Source: Anaeramoeba flamelloides
Lineage: Eukaryota > Metamonada > Anaeramoebidae
Reading direction: 5' to 3'
Length of the DNA stretch: 64,000 bases
Assembly: GCA_027625915.1 (NCBI GenBank)
Contig: JANTQA010000012.1
Location: forward strand, 6,160,501-6,224,500
This document shows, in pieces, positions 1 through 12,134 of this stretch. A model generated the notes under the pieces. It did no database searches and had not been told where the DNA came from. It saw only the letters and a list, made by a program, of their open reading frames with translations. The translations under genes and the position numbers were made by a program. Within the stretch, counting starts at the first letter, position 1, and the number at the start of each line of letters is the position of its first letter.

Positions 1-130
1 CTAAATTATGGGAATTTTATTTTCACAAAAGGGACTAATTTGGCCTTCAAATGCTTTTTTTATTTTTAAATGGTGAAATTTAAAAAAAAGTTATTTAAAA
101 AAGAATAACTCTCTGGGAAAATAACTCAAT
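1..130 (+). repeat. Fragment of the foldback repeat found at 15443-16382
   Basis: The sequence beginning CTAAATTATGGGAATTTT and continuing through ACTAATTTGG closely matches the inner half of the left foldback arm near 15668, in the same orientation. It runs directly into the repeat at 133-365. It is cut by the window edge, so its true start is not visible. Confidence 0.7.
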
Positions 131-132
131 TT

Positions 133-365
133 CATATATTAACTTAGTCTTTGATTTCAAGCTTTTCTGAACAGTAATTTTTCAAAAAAAATAATAAAAA
201 AAGTGCTAGTAATTTCAAAAAATATTTTTGATATTCAAAAAGTTGATAGTGTTTTGATTCGAGATAAAAATTATCCCAGTGGTTAATTGAATTAAGTTAT
301 AAATAGAGATTTCGAAAAATATTAATCAGAAAAAAATAGTGCTGAATTTTATTAAGGACATATGG
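133..365 (+). repeat. About 235 bp dispersed repeat (GGACATAT family), copy 1
   Basis: The block from ATATTAACTTAGTCTTTG to TATTAAGGACATATGG recurs at 15799-16029 on the other strand and at 16372-16610 on this strand, with most positions conserved. It has no coding content. It looks like a non-autonomous element or a segment of one that travels with the foldback repeat beside it. Confidence 0.7.
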
Positions 366-599
366 GGATAACCTTTCTAAAAAATAGCACGTTTCTTCCA
401 ACCCCCCCACATTTAAGATTTTACCCCCACCTTTTGAAAATAGACCACTTGATAAAAAAATAATTCAGAAAAAGTTTTCACTTATTAAAACGTCAGTGTC
501 ATGCATTGTATTTTTTCCACTAATTTACTGAATTATAATAAATTGAAAATTTTATTTTTTTTTATTTTGAAGGGAGTAAATTAATTTCCAATAAGTTCA

Positions 600-1200
600 T
601 TAGGTTTTCCAGGATTTTAAAGAATTGAGTAAAACTTAGGTCCTCTACGGACACTTTTCGTTAGGTTTTCCAGAATTTAAAAGAATTGAGTGAAATCTTA
701 GATTTTTCTGTTTTCTTGTGAATTCTCGAAAACAACCGTTAGCTTTTTTTTTTAATTTCTCAAATTAACAAAAAGCTAGGCACCTGGCAGTACTCTACGG
801 CACTTAACAGCAATCCCCTAATTTCTAAATTTGTGTTTAGAAATTTTAATGAAGAATCAGAATTTTCTTTATTATAAACCAAAGACGATATAAATAATGA
901 GTTTTTATTTTGTTTAATATCAAAGATAATATTCTTTTTGTTTTTGCTAATTTAGATTAAATCTTTAATCCAAATTGTTCTTTTTTTTTTTCTTTCATAG
1001 AATACATAGTCCCGATAAAAATACTTGATATCTTCATCTGATTTCTAGATTAAATTTTTTTTGTAGAAATTACAAGATTTTACTTTGTTTTTTATATTTA
1101 TCTTAAAACGAGAATATCTATTTGACAATTTGTGAAAGTTCTTAGTTTTAATATTGAAGTTGAATCCTTCCATTTCAAAACTTTACAATTATTTATGAAA
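600..1200 (-). mobile_element. LINE 3' fragment, copy A
   Basis: This stretch aligns along its length with 12655-13560, the 3' part of the better preserved LINE in the APH-1 intron. Shared landmarks on the plus strand are the GTTAGGTTTTCCAGAATTT tandem-like tail (600-780), a motif near 950-985 and the TCCCGATAAAAAT block near 1010, which on the minus strand matches the end of the LINE reading frame. No reverse transcriptase domain is visible in this copy, so it is a 5'-truncated remnant, as is usual for LINEs. Confidence 0.6.
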
Positions 1201-1252
1201 ATACCTTTTCCAACCCCCCCAAAAAAGATTGTATATTATAACCAAAAAAATA

Positions 1253-1345
1253 CAGTCAGTTCCACTTTTAAGACACAAACTTTCAACGAAATTTAAGGCA
1301 TAAAAAAAATCTCAAATTAAAGCACATTTATTGGAAACTAGATTA
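1253..1345 (+). repeat. Half copy of the CAGTCAGTTCCAC MITE
   Basis: It starts TACAGTCAGTTCCACTTTTA and continues into the AACGAAATTTAAGGCA arm typical of the family (full copies at 26390, 35017, 44211 and 63716). The second, inverted arm is missing, so only one end remains. A TA dinucleotide precedes the end, as expected of Tc1/mariner-type insertions. Confidence 0.7.
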
Positions 1346-1596
1346 ATAAGTTAGAAAAAATCAAAAAAATAATAAATAATAATAAAAAACTTTTAAGAAA
1401 AAGAAAATAAAATTAAAATTAAAATTAAAATAAATTAAAATAGTATAATACTATAATAGGTATAAATTAAAAAAAAGTAAAACAAATATAATAATAATAT
1501 TAATAATAATAAAGTTCTAATAAAGTTTACGATGTATATGAAAAAAATATTATTGGGATGAAAGAAATAAAATTTTTGTAAATAAATAATACAAAA

Positions 1597-4500
1597 TTAT
1601 AAAAATAAATCTGATTTGCAAAGTATTTTTCGAAGAATTGTGTCAGAAACTGATTTAAAAATTTTATTTATATTATCTGTATTAATGGCGCATGTTTCAT
1701 ATTGATATACTTTTCGATCAAAATCTTCTTCATTCATTTCAGATTTAGATGCATCAAGAAATTTATTTTTAAGAAATTCAACTGCCTTTTCATAATTTAA
1801 ACCACCTTTGAATATAAAAAAATTATTCATATTATAAAATGAATTTTATGTATTATCGACAAGAAAAAGAAAAAAAAAGTTATATTCTTTAAAAATAATT
1901 AAATTATCTTGTTAGTTATTCTAAAAACAAATAACAAAGTTTTGGAATTATGATAATTTGGTATTATTACGATCTGGTATGTTGTGGAACATATCCAAAT
2001 ATCAACAAAAAAAAAAAACAATAAATAAAAAATAAAAATAAAAATAAATAAAAAATAAAAATAAATCTTAACAAACCATTATAGTCCTCAAAGCATACTG
2101 ACAAATCTGTTTCTTTAATTCTTTCTTGAAATACATCTCTTTTATTCAAAAACAAAATCATTGAAGAACTATCAAACCAGGGCGAAGAGCAAATTTCTTT
2201 AAATAAATTGATTGATTCTAACATTCTATTGATAGAAGAATCTTCTCTAAGTGTTTGATTATAACCAACAAGAGAAACAACAAATATTACAGATGTTACC
2301 TCTTCAAAGCAATGAATCCATTTCCTCCTTTCATTGCGTTGCCCACCAACATCAACCATAGTAAAAATAAATTCACCAATTGAAAATTCTGCTTCCTCAA
2401 TGCCAGTTGTTCTAACCCGGGCTTGTAAAATATCCATTTTGGTTGGTTTATAATCAGAAGAGCCAATTCTTTCTATTTCTTTGAAAAAACTAATTATTTT
2501 TTTTTAAATTTTTTGTAAATAATGGATTAATTTTATTTTAATTTATAAACCAAAAGTATTATTTCAATCAGTTAAATATATAGATTTCTATAGATTTGAA
2601 ATAAAATAAAATAATTTACTATTCTGAAGAATCATTAAGATGGAATTCGTTATGCTTTTCTTTGTAAGTTTTTTGTATTTGTTTATTTCCCCAAAGTTTA
2701 ACTACTGAGTCTTGGATTCCATTAGTCCATTCTTGGTTGTACGATTTTGCCTCTTTAATTAATTTGATCTCATTCTATTACATTTAATGTTTTATTCATT
2801 TTATTTAGATTTCATTGAAGAAAAAGTAAAAAAAAATAAAAAATTAGCTTATTTGTAATTTAAATGGTATTTACAAACATGTTCCAAAAACTTTTGAAAG
2901 TTAAAAAGTGCCGAAAATATTGAAATGAGTTTATCTGATATTGGAATGTGTTGCTAGGTATTTATGAATGCTTAGGTGGGTTAAGTTGATTGAAATGGTA
3001 TATTAATGGGAGTGAGGTGTTTAAGAAGAACAAAAAATCACTTTTCTTTTCTTTTTTTTTTTTTTATGATTCAATTTAGGAGTTTTTAATTCCTTATATT
3101 TGCAGTTAGGTTTTCCAAAATTTAAAAAAATTGGGTTAAATCTCGGATTTTACTTTATTCTTTTGAATTCTAGAAAGTTTTAATTGGTTTTTTTTTTTGA
3201 GTTTTTTGTTTTATTTATGAAATTTTCTAGGTTTTTTGAGGTTTTTTATTTTATTTCAAAAATGTATTGATTTTCTAAATAAATAGAAAACTCAAAAAAA
3301 CCGAGAACACTTCACAAATAAAACAAAAAACTTCAAGAAAACCGCCTTTAGGTTTTTTTTAATTTTAGAAATAAAAAAAAACTTGGCACTTGACGGCACT
3401 CTACGGTGTTTCACCAAATACCTAAATTTTTAATTTGAAATTTTGAAAAAAATCACTTTTTTAAAAACTCAAACTTAGAAAACTTCTGCAAAAGTTATCA
3501 TATTTCACTTAAACCTGATAAAAAAAATTGTTTTTTGATTTTTTAAACTTTTTACCTTTTCCAATTTACTTTTTTAAGTTATTTAGTTTGCTCTACTTTT
3601 TGTTTTTTAGGCCTTTAGGGGCAGTAAAAATAATAAAAAAGCATTATAAGGATTGATAGACTTGTTCATGTTTAGATCTTATAAAAAATAACTTGATCAG
3701 ATCAGATCTTGAAAAAATTGAACTGTACTTATACAACCGACGAGAACTGAACTAAACTGATGCGATTTGAAATCCAACAAAAGTGAACCGAATCGAACTT
3801 TCCATACTATCTTTCGAGTTTTTACTTGGAGTGGATTTTTGCTTTCAAGTTGGTATCTTGTACAGGGATTTTCTGAAAACAAGATTTGGGAAACTTCAAA
3901 AAAAAAAAAAAAAAAAAAAAGGGAATAAAAAGAAAATTTTGAAAACTAATTCTGATTTTTAAAAATTTGGCACTTTAAGATTAAGCACATCTATAAAGTT
4001 CAAAATTAAAAATTAATAAAAGAACTTATTTCATTTGATTCGTAGCTGTTTAAATATTTAAATCTCTTTATTAAAACAAATTAAGGTAGCGTTCAAAACA
4101 AATTCGGCATAAAAAGAAACAACCATAAACCCATTCAACACTTTGGGTGCAAAATTAAACTTTTCAATGAAGCTTTTGGTTTTTTTTCATTATTTTTTTA
4201 CTTTATTTCACATCTTACTTTCTCTTTGTCTGGTCTCTCTTTATAAATTTGATTTTTTTTCTTTTTGTTTTTTTTTTAAACAAGGATATCCTATGGGCCA
4301 TAACTTGCCTGCATCATAGCTAGGATCAAAAAACACAAATAAAAGTTTAGAGTTTTGCGTATGCAGGTATAATTCTGTTGAATCACCACTCTTTAATAAT
4401 AATAATAAGAAAAAAGAATAACCATTTTTTTTGAAAGAATATATTGATTATTATTTTTTTTTGAAAGCTAAGCTAAAAAAAAATGATAAAAAATAATATT

Positions 4501-7500
4501 TTTTCTAGGAATAACTCTATTGATTATTTCCAGAAAAAAGATCTTTATTAGATAATACTCCACTGATTATGAGTATTTTTGTGTTTTTCTTTTTTTTTTT
4601 GGTTTTTCTTTTTTTTTTTTTGGGAAATAAATGGTTGAGTTTTTGGTTTAAGTCCCTAAATATAAAAACAGAAAAGGCAGGTAGAGAGTGGAAATGTTTA
4701 TTTTCTCTAGATATTACTTAATCAGTTATTTTCTTTATTAAAAAAAAAAATAGAATTTAAAATGTGGTTATTGGCTAGAGTCATTCATTTGGGGGTTTAA
4801 AGTTGAGTAAAGAAAATAAGTTTTTAAAAATGTTGTAATTTAGAAAAAGTTAATTTTTTAGTTGACAGTAATAACTTTTAATATTTTTATTAGAATTTAA
4901 AAATTAGTAAGCTTTCATGATCTACAAAAAATGAATAAAAAAACTTGAAAATATTTATTCTATTTTTTTTTTTTAATTAATTTTCATTCATTGAAGATCC
5001 TAACATTTCAACAAATAATAAAACACACAATTTCATTTATTTTTCGACAACAATTATAATATTTTTCAATCTGGGTGCTCTAAATATCACCCTATCAAGA
5101 AAAATATCTTGCTTCTTTTCTCAAATTTGCACAAATAACAACAGTTATCCACCAATTTCAACAATTCTGTAATTTAATGACTTTACATAGTGCTAAATAA
5201 ATATTGCTTTGTAATAAAAACAAATTTAAATAAATTTTGTTCTTGTTGTTTAAAATATGAAAAAAAGGAATTAATAGAAAATATTAATCAATTCTTATGA
5301 GTATGATACTTCCTATGAAAAAAAATTGTCGATTAATATTACTAAACAAATTAAATAAACTAAATTTCAAATCAATTACTGTAATTTTCAGAATTAAGGG
5401 GAAAAATTTTCCCTTCATTTTTCTCGTGTTTACAAAAACGATTTTCAAGAAATAGAGATTGTAACAAGTTCTCTCTATTTATTGGTAGTATCTTTTTTGT
5501 GTGTAATTATGGGTAAACTGATAACTCTAAATGAAAGGGATTTCTGAATTAAAAAAGATAATCAATTGAAATTTTATCCTAATTAATATTTCAAATACTT
5601 GTAATTTTAAAACAATAACTGATCAGGAAAAAAAGTGCAATAGGGGAAAAAAGTGAAATACAGTTTTTAATAGGGTAGCATTAATAGAACCGGAAATCAA
5701 AAGTAAAATCAATTCATAGAAAAAATAAATTAACTTCAAAGAATAATCCATTATATTATTTCCAATTGGAAAAAAATTTAAATCTACTTTCATTATCAAA
5801 ATTGGTTGACAGTAGCTTTGAAAATCTCAAAAATAATCAATTCTTTCAACAAATTTTTAATTAATTAGATCAATCAAAGAAAAATTCTGATCTAAAATAT
5901 CGTATTAATAAAACCTGTTGTTATGTTGAATCCTCCATTTTGTCTTTTTTTATTTATTTTTTCTTTCATTAATTGATCTTATTTTTAGGTTCGGGTTTCT
6001 GTGACTCTATTAAGGATCCAAATTAAAAAAAGTATTGAACTTTTTTTCTCAAACATTAAGTTTGAAATTATTTTCATTAATTAATAATTGTGAAATATAT
6101 AATTTTGAGCTGAAATTACCTTTAAAGAAATCCAGTGCAAGAACAAGTAGAGTGTAATTGATACTTTTTCTATAAACTAATAATAAAATAAATGAATAAT
6201 TTTTATTTCATTTTCCAAAAATCTTTTGTTAAATATGAGCTGTAAAAATAAAAAGCTCTTTGCAAACCAATTTAAAAACGAAATTTGTCCCTTCAATTAA
6301 TCAAGTTATTCATTTTTAAAACTGGGGATTAGTTAATTTTTTTTACTTGATTATACTGATAAATTCAAATAAATGATTGAATATTTTGAGTTTCTTTTTG
6401 AATTTTTGGAAATTTTGTTACCTTAGATGTGAAGAAAGTATTTTGTGAAAATAAATGTTAATAAAATATGTAAAATTAGTAAAGTCTTTCAAAATATTCT
6501 TTATCAAGAGCTGTTTTAAGTGTCAATTTTTAAGATTTACAACAATCCAAAATTTACTAAAATTTTTTTTGAATCTACTGCTGTTAAAATAAAGTGTGCA
6601 AAAAAATTTAATCCGTGTTTCAAAATAAAAAACATGTTTTTTTATTAATAGAAGACCTATAAATCAACTGAACAAAGAAACCAACAACAAACTCTAAGTA
6701 TATATGGTATTGGTTTCTTAAAGTTCTATTATTTAAAATGAAATTTTAAAAATCAAGGATCAAATTTGAAAAATTTATCTCAAAATAGAAAGAAAATTTT
6801 TATCAAAAAACGAAAAACAACAAAAAAAATTTAAACTTTTTCAAAAAATTTTAAACAAATTACATTCCTAAATTTAAATTTTACTGAAAATATCGAGATG
6901 GTTACTTTCAAAATTGATTTGAACTTAGGTATACTATTGGGTCGTAAATTGGATGTTGACTTGTAACAAGAAGAAAAAAAAGCACGGATTATATTTTGAA
7001 ACAGGGATTATAGTTTTTATTCACTTATTATTTTGATCACTGTATGAGTAAAGTTGTTTTAAAAAAGTGTGATCAATATTTTACTGAAACAAAGCCCTGG
7101 AAATCGATTTATTGGACTCTGTAATCTCTTTTATAAATACATTTTTCTGAACTTTGTTATCACACTTTTTTGTAATTAAAAACCTCAATTTTTTCTTTGT
7201 AAAATTCGGAAAAAAATTAGGGAGGTTTAGTTCGGCAATGATCATAACAAAAAAAAAAGAAAACACATAAAACGATTTTGATAGTATCAACAGAAATTCA
7301 AGTTTTATATGTGTTTTCGACGAAACTCGTACAAGATCATTTAATCTTTATTAAAGTATTGTACCTTGTTAATTTTCCTTTTTTTTTTCATTTCAATAAC
7401 AAATACTGGAGATCCGAAAAAAAAGTTTATTTTCAAGTGATTCTCAAAAAAAAACACAATAAAGTTTTCAAAAATGTATTTATAAAAGAGACTACAAACT

Positions 7501-8204
7501 TAAATAGACCTTTTTTTCGGGACTTTCTTTGAAACTTATTTTTACGCCTTTTCAAAATAATTTTTAAAAAGGATTAAATTTTCTTTGATATAATCGCCTT
7601 TTGCTTATTTCTTTCAACAAAAAGCTTTTGGTTCCAAATTTAAATCAACTAAAATTTGTTTCTCTAATTCGTGGGCTTTGAAAAAATTTTTCCAAATAAG
7701 AAAAAAAAATTGATTTTGACTTTTTTAACAGAAAACAGAATAGAAAATTGAAAGAGAAAAAAAAACAATTCAAACCTCCAAGGGAACTTCAATATTTAGT
7801 TTCTCAGTAGCCATGATTAAGACTTTCATTTGTGTGATGATATTTTGTCTAATGATCTCTGTAAAACGATCAAAATCCTCTTCATCAAAATTACCGTCTT
7901 GAAGAAGTTTCATTTGTTTAAAAAGTGTTGACTTGCCAGATTCTCCAGCACCTTTTTCGTTTGTTCAAGTTTGTGAGATTTTTTAAAATAAAAAATATTT
8001 AAAACAAAAAGGAAGAGAACACAATAAGATAAATTTCGAAAAAAAAAAGAAAATTTAAGAAAGATCAAAACAAATACCCAAGAGAAGGATTTTTATTTCT
8101 TCATTGAGGTTGTTTTTTATTTTTTTGAGCATATTTTCAATCCTTTTGTTTTGTTTCATGGCTTGCTTTTCTTCACTTGTCGCTGTTCCACATATTTGTC
8201 CCAT
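1597..8204 (-). CDS. Heterotrimeric G protein alpha subunit (first of two), five exons
   Basis: Exons on the minus strand are 8204-8078, 7951-7776, 2774-2620, 2489-2077 and 1805-1597. All introns are GT-AG with matching phase, and they give a 359-residue protein, the usual length. The start is the ATG at 8204 (Met-Gly, allowing N-myristoylation, with Cys5). The P-loop GAGESGKST (residues 43-51) is split by intron 1. Switch I contains ARVRTTG with the catalytic Arg177 and Thr181, switch II is DVGGQRNERRKW with Gln203, and the base-specificity motif is NKRD (268-271). The TCAT motif is altered to TCAI, and the C-terminus lacks the Cys at -4 that is ADP-ribosylated in Gi proteins. It would bind GTP and couple receptors to effectors at the plasma membrane. 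Intron 2 (2775-7775) is 5,001 bp, against 126, 130 and 271 bp for the others. The exons join without stops, and the helical domain is complete on both sides of the long intron. Confidence 0.93.
3105..3410. repeat. LINE-tail-like GTTAGGTTTT repeat block
   Basis: GTTAGGTTTTCCAAAATTT is followed by quasi-tandem units containing GAGGTTTTTTATTTTATTTC and their inverted counterparts. The same units occur at 600-780, 12655-13110 and 20222-20575. At 12655 they form the 3' tail of a LINE, so this block is probably a heavily 5'-truncated LINE insertion inside the intron. Confidence 0.55.
3650..3895. other. Unassigned, less AT-rich patch inside the G-alpha intron
   Basis: This patch has noticeably more G and C than its surroundings. 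It contains short direct repeats (GATCAGATCAGATC near 3697, and two spaced variants of GAACTGAAC/GAACCGAATCGAAC). A 61-codon minus-strand frame here (3697-3882) matches no family I recognise. It is followed by a run of about 20 A (3900-3920), which could be the tail of a retroposed sequence. Confidence 0.3.
5633..6020 (+). repeat. About 400 bp inverted-repeat-ended element (GTGGAAAAAAAAGTGAAA family), copy 1
   Basis: It aligns with 22842-23254 over nearly the full length. Shared blocks are AAAAGTAAAATCAAT, CTCAAAAATA(A/G)TCAATT, GATCAATCAAAGAAAAA and CATTTTGTCTTT. This copy is diverged at both ends. A partial third copy lies at 18236-18335. Confidence 0.65.
6608..7012 (+). repeat. MITE with TAATCC(G/C)TGTTTCAAAATA ends, copy 1
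   Basis: The left end AATCCGTGTTTCAAAATA is mirrored at the right end, where TATTTTGAAACAGGGATTA is its inverted counterpart, so it has terminal inverted repeats. The interior (AGAAGACC..., GGTATTGGTTTCTTAAAGTTCTATT, ACAAGAAGAAAAAAAAGCAC) recurs at 21990, 48480, 48950 and, inverted, at 57610. It has no coding capacity, so it is a non-autonomous DNA element. Confidence 0.7.
7081..7540. repeat. Diverged foldback repeat with its centre near 7288
   Basis: Reading outward from about 7275 on the minus strand and from about 7305 on the plus strand gives related sequence: GTTTTATGTGTTTTC next to the centre and ATGTATTTATAAAAGAGA further out. The two short open frames on opposite strands here share the residues KNVFIKE only because of this symmetry. 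It is an old foldback element rather than a gene pair. Confidence 0.65.
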
Positions 8205-9267
8205 AATTTTTGGTTAAATTCTCAAAAAAAAAAAACACAAGATTGTTTTTCAAAAAAAGAAGAAAAATGAAAAAAGTGAACAGCAAATTTTTTGATCATT
8301 CGAACAAAGTGAAACTTACTGTAATTGGAATTATTATGTTGTACTCTTCTTTTAATAATTTCAAATTGTCTTGGAAAATGTAAAAATTGTTCAAATAATC
8401 GATTTAATGAAAGGGTTTTGTTTTAAAAAAAAAAAATATCGATATGTGAATAGAGAGAATTTCATGGTAACTTAATTGTAAATTCGAATTCAACAAGTGG
8501 GTAAACCTTTGTATCTAGAAACAGTCATTAGAAGACTTTTAAAGATGATATTTGAAGAAAATAAAAAGGTACTAAAATGCCTTCTTTGAAGTAAAAAAAA
8601 AATCAAGAAAAGAAACTTTTTAAACATAAAGAAGAAAAATGTTAAGTTTTATTGTAAGTGAGATGTATTTGATACATGATCCATTGGTTATTAATTTTTT
8701 TTCCAATATAGTGTGGGTGGTCTTATTGCCAAGTAAATATTTATCAAGCAAAAGAAAAAATCACTTTTGTTTTCATTTTCCTCAAAATTTCGTCTTTAAG
8801 TACCTTTTTCACACCAATCCTCAGAATAAAAATTTTTATTTTTTTGAATTCTTTTTTTTCATTGTTTTTGTTTTAGGGTATCTTTTTTAGCTCCAAATCT
8901 CATCCCTATAAAATTGAAACTTTAGATTAAAAAACGAAAAATATCACCCAACTCTTGGAATTGAATTGGTGTATGTGTTAACTAATTCGAGTATAATGAT
9001 ATCAGAGTTTGCAAGTTTTTTGATCGATTAATTTATACCTCATAAAATGTGAAAAAAATTTTCACTTTATAAACTAATTTTTTTTTACAAAACGATTTTG
9101 GGAGAAGTAAGTCCTGATTTGAAATCACCAATTAGAAAAGGAAAATGAAGATTATTTTATGTTTTTTTCCTTTGTTTCTGAGACAAATACTGTTTTGATT
9201 TTGCTTCCATCCAAAAAAACCTTTTGTTAAAAACTTTGAAAAATATTTTTTTTTAATTAGCTTGTTT
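8205..9267. other. 5' flank of the first G-alpha gene
   Basis: No gene is supported here. An 84-codon plus-strand frame at 8639-8890 is Phe/Tyr-rich and T-driven, with no recognisable domain. The promoter of the minus-strand G-alpha gene must lie here, but no defined motif can be named. Confidence 0.5.
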
Positions 9268-9970
9268 GTAAGATATGGAAAATTTTTTCAAAAAAAAATC
9301 TCTAAATTTTGGATTTTTGAAATACACTCATATAATAAACATTATTAAACATAACAATTTTCAAAAAGGTTTACAACTTTAAGAGATATTAATAGGAATT
9401 GAAAAAAAAATGTAATTTTTTAGTAGTATTTTTTTCATTTTTAATTGTAAAATATTTGAAATTTTTAATTGACTTAGTAGATTGATAATTTTCAAGTATT
9501 TTTTTAATAGTCTAAAAAGAAATTAATTTTTTAATTTTAAAATAGCATAAAATATTTCAATCAAAAGATATTGCCAAATTAAATTGAAAATTTGATTTTT
9601 TATCTGTTTTTGGAATATTTTTTTATCATTTTATTTTTTTCCACGTTTGAGTTTTTATATACGTTACCTGATTATTTTCAGCAAATTACTTTCACATTTA
9701 TTCTTTTTTTAATATTAATGTTCAATCAAAAATTAATTCATTTCAACCTTTTTCATTAAAAAAATACTCCAAAAATAGGTGTTTTTTTCAAAAGTTGGTA
9801 TTTTTGAAAAGGGTGTATTCGGATTTTCATGAGTTTAATAGCTATCCTTTTTTTATTTACATAAAATTATGATAACTTTGAAAAAATAATTATAAAAGAT
9901 GTATAACTGAAAAGAAAATTTATAATTTTGATTAACTGTAATTTTTGGGGTTTAAATTTCCCTTTTAGTG
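9268..9970 (+). mobile_element. Non-autonomous CACTA-ended DNA element, copy 1 (older)
   Basis: It is about 700 bp and aligns closely with 60866-61566; for example ACTCATATAATAAACATTA and TTAATTGACTTAGTAGA are shared. The right end reads TTTAGTG, inverse of CACTAAA; the left end is decayed. The well-kept copy 2 has CACTACAAGGAAAATTT at both ends in inverted orientation, like CMC/CACTA-type transposons. No transposase frame is visible. It lies 1.1 kb upstream of the first G-alpha gene. Confidence 0.7.
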
Positions 9971-11333
9971 TTGTGAAACAAAAAAATTTTCTTTTTCTTC
10001 AAATATTAACCAAAGAAATTGGTTTCCAATTTTATGTTCTATTTTCAAAACATAGAAATTGGTAATCATTTTGTAACTATTTTTGTTACCTTTATCTGAA
10101 GATATATTTTTTTTAATAATGGGTTCAAGGGACTAATCTCTATTAAATTTTTTGATCTAAATTTAATAGAGCTTGAAAAAATTTAGTAAAAATAAAATCT
10201 TCTACTCAGTCCTTCAAATTAAAAACAAAGATTTAACAACAAAAAGAGTTAAAACCCTCCTTGTAAATAATAATAGTAAAAAAGAAGTAAAATTTTAAAT
10301 TTTTTTTTTAATTAGTAAACATGAATGTAATTTTTTAAACAGTACTTTTCTTCACACTCCAACCACTGTATCACAATTAAAGATTGAGCAATCACTTTTT
10401 GAAATCTTATACTTAAAAAAGTTTGAATTTTAAAAAAGCACTTACCTTTTTAAATAGAAAACTTTAAACTAGTCCATTTTTTTTATCTTTAAAAATGCTT
10501 ATAAATGTACCCACTTTTATCAAACTTCTATATCATTTTATTTTCAATTTTTATTATTAATTGTTTTTGAAATTATTTTCAAATTTCAAACTTATATTTC
10601 AAATTTGTTTATTCTGATTTTCAACCTTAAGATCTCTTTCTTTTCGGAGTAAAAATATAGAAAAACATAAATTTTAAAAAGTTTTTGAAAATCATGTTAA
10701 CAAAGAAATTAAATTAAAGAAAGAAGAATTAATAATATTGAATAACTTTTAATTTTTTAAAATAAAGAATGTTACCGTTTTAGAAAATAAATTGGCAAAC
10801 TGAAAATAATTATCAAATCTGTTTAGATGGTAATAAGTTTGTGAAAAGGAAAAGTCTTTCAATTATTATTTACTTAGTGTTCATTGATAAATGAAGATAT
10901 ATGAAAATGTAATTCCTTAAACTGGATTTACACACCTATTTTGATAATATCCTAAAACCAAGTTCAGATGAAAAGTAGAAATAGAGCAAAAAAAAATCCA
11001 AAAAATTCACTTTTACTAATGTTTTAATTTAAAATCTCAAATTTGGTGAAATTGGAATTGCATAAATTTTGTTTTAAGGTGTTTTTTTGGATTCTTTTTT
11101 GATTCCAATAAACAATATAATTTTTGGACTTGGTTTTTCTTTGATAACAAATAAAAAAAGACATTACAAAATATCTGAAAAAGAGAACGTTTACTACTGT
11201 TTTACAATTTAAATGAATTTGACAATTTTTTTCCCTTTGGCATTGTTTTCAGGATGGTAATATAAATATTGTTTCAAAAAGTTAATTTTTAATGGTCTTA
11301 TTTAAAAAAAAACAATAAATAATAATCTTGGTT
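9971..11333. other. AT-rich stretch with no recognisable feature
   Basis: I see no open frame of substance, RNA gene or repeat shared with other parts of the window. It holds only short runs of A and T. Confidence 0.5.
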
Positions 11334-11905
11334 TTAGCCAAAGGAACATCGAATATTTTTCATATCAAATATTTTGATGAATTGACCTTTGAAGATTAAA
11401 TAAATAATAGGTAGAAAAATAAACATCAAAGAATAGTTGATACCTACCTGAAATAAAACTAATAAATCAATATAGATTTTCTTATAAATAGAAAAACCCA
11501 AAATTCTTCGGAAACTATTGAGAATAAAAACAATGTTCATTTTGATCTCCAATCAAATAAAATTTCAATAGAAATCAAAATGATTTCTCTACAATCATTT
11601 TTACTTTATCAATAACCTTAGAATAATACATTTTTACCAAGTGACTATCGATCTTATAATAAATAAAAAAAATTTTTGCAAATGAAATATGTGTTGAAAA
11701 AAAAATCGTAAAAAAATAACGTAAAAATGCTCAAAATATGAAAAAATGATTTCAATTTTGGAATTTTATAAATAAATTTTTTCTTCTAATATCCATTCAA
11801 ACTCTTTAAACAATGTAATTCACCAATTATTAGCCGGCCCCTTTGACTGGAAAATGGTTGATATTGTAACATAATATTTATAAATGATTTTTTAGAACCA
11901 TTTGA
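11334..11905 (+). repeat. About 600 bp dispersed repeat ending CTTTGACTGGAAAAT, copy 1
   Basis: It aligns with 38216-38870: GACCTTTGAAGA, ACAATCATTTT(T/C)ACT, TTTTTACCAAGTGACTATCG and TTTTTTCTTCTAATATC occur in the same order in both. The right end with CTTTGACTGGAAAAT also occurs near 43960 and, inverted, near 24090 and 33770, so it is probably a terminal inverted repeat. The 72-codon minus-strand frame inside it is not supported as a gene. Confidence 0.65.
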
Positions 11906-11990
11906 ACCAGAGAACACTAACGCCATTTACCTTCAATTGCGATATACTCTAATTATAGATCTACATATGATAATTGTGCCCCCTTTATAC
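11880..11990 (+). repeat. Short repeat shared with 16700-16830
   Basis: GATTTTTTAGA(A/G)... ACCATTTGAA, CACTAA and the following TCAATT.C.ATATACT.T.ATT.TAGA blocks occur in the same order near 16705-16830. It is a diverged dispersed repeat of unknown type. Confidence 0.45.
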
Positions 11991-12134
11991 CAAATATTTG
12001 AATTCAAAAATAAGAAACCAGAATAAAAAATATTTTTCAAAAGGAAAAAAATTATTATAATTTATTAATTTTGTTAAATAAAATTCAAAATTATATTAAA
12101 AACGGATGCCGAAACATTATTGCCATTGTATAAT

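Larger units (their letters stand above)
2775..7775 (-). other. Giant intron 2 of the first G-alpha gene
   Basis: On the minus strand the intron starts GTTTGAATTG after the residues VPLE and ends TAATAG before NEIKLI; both flanks are phase 0. It contains LINE-tail-like sequence (3105-3410), a copy of the GTGGAAAAAA family (5633-6020), a MITE (6608-7012) and a diverged foldback (7081-7540). The stretches 2830-3100, 3420-3640, 3920-5630 and 6020-6600 show nothing recognisable beyond AT-rich sequence and homopolymer runs. Confidence 0.85.

Noticed and set aside
7081-7532. Two opposite-strand frames sharing KNVFIKE, suggesting a gene pair
   Set aside because: The similarity comes from an inverted DNA repeat centred near 7288; neither frame has a known domain.
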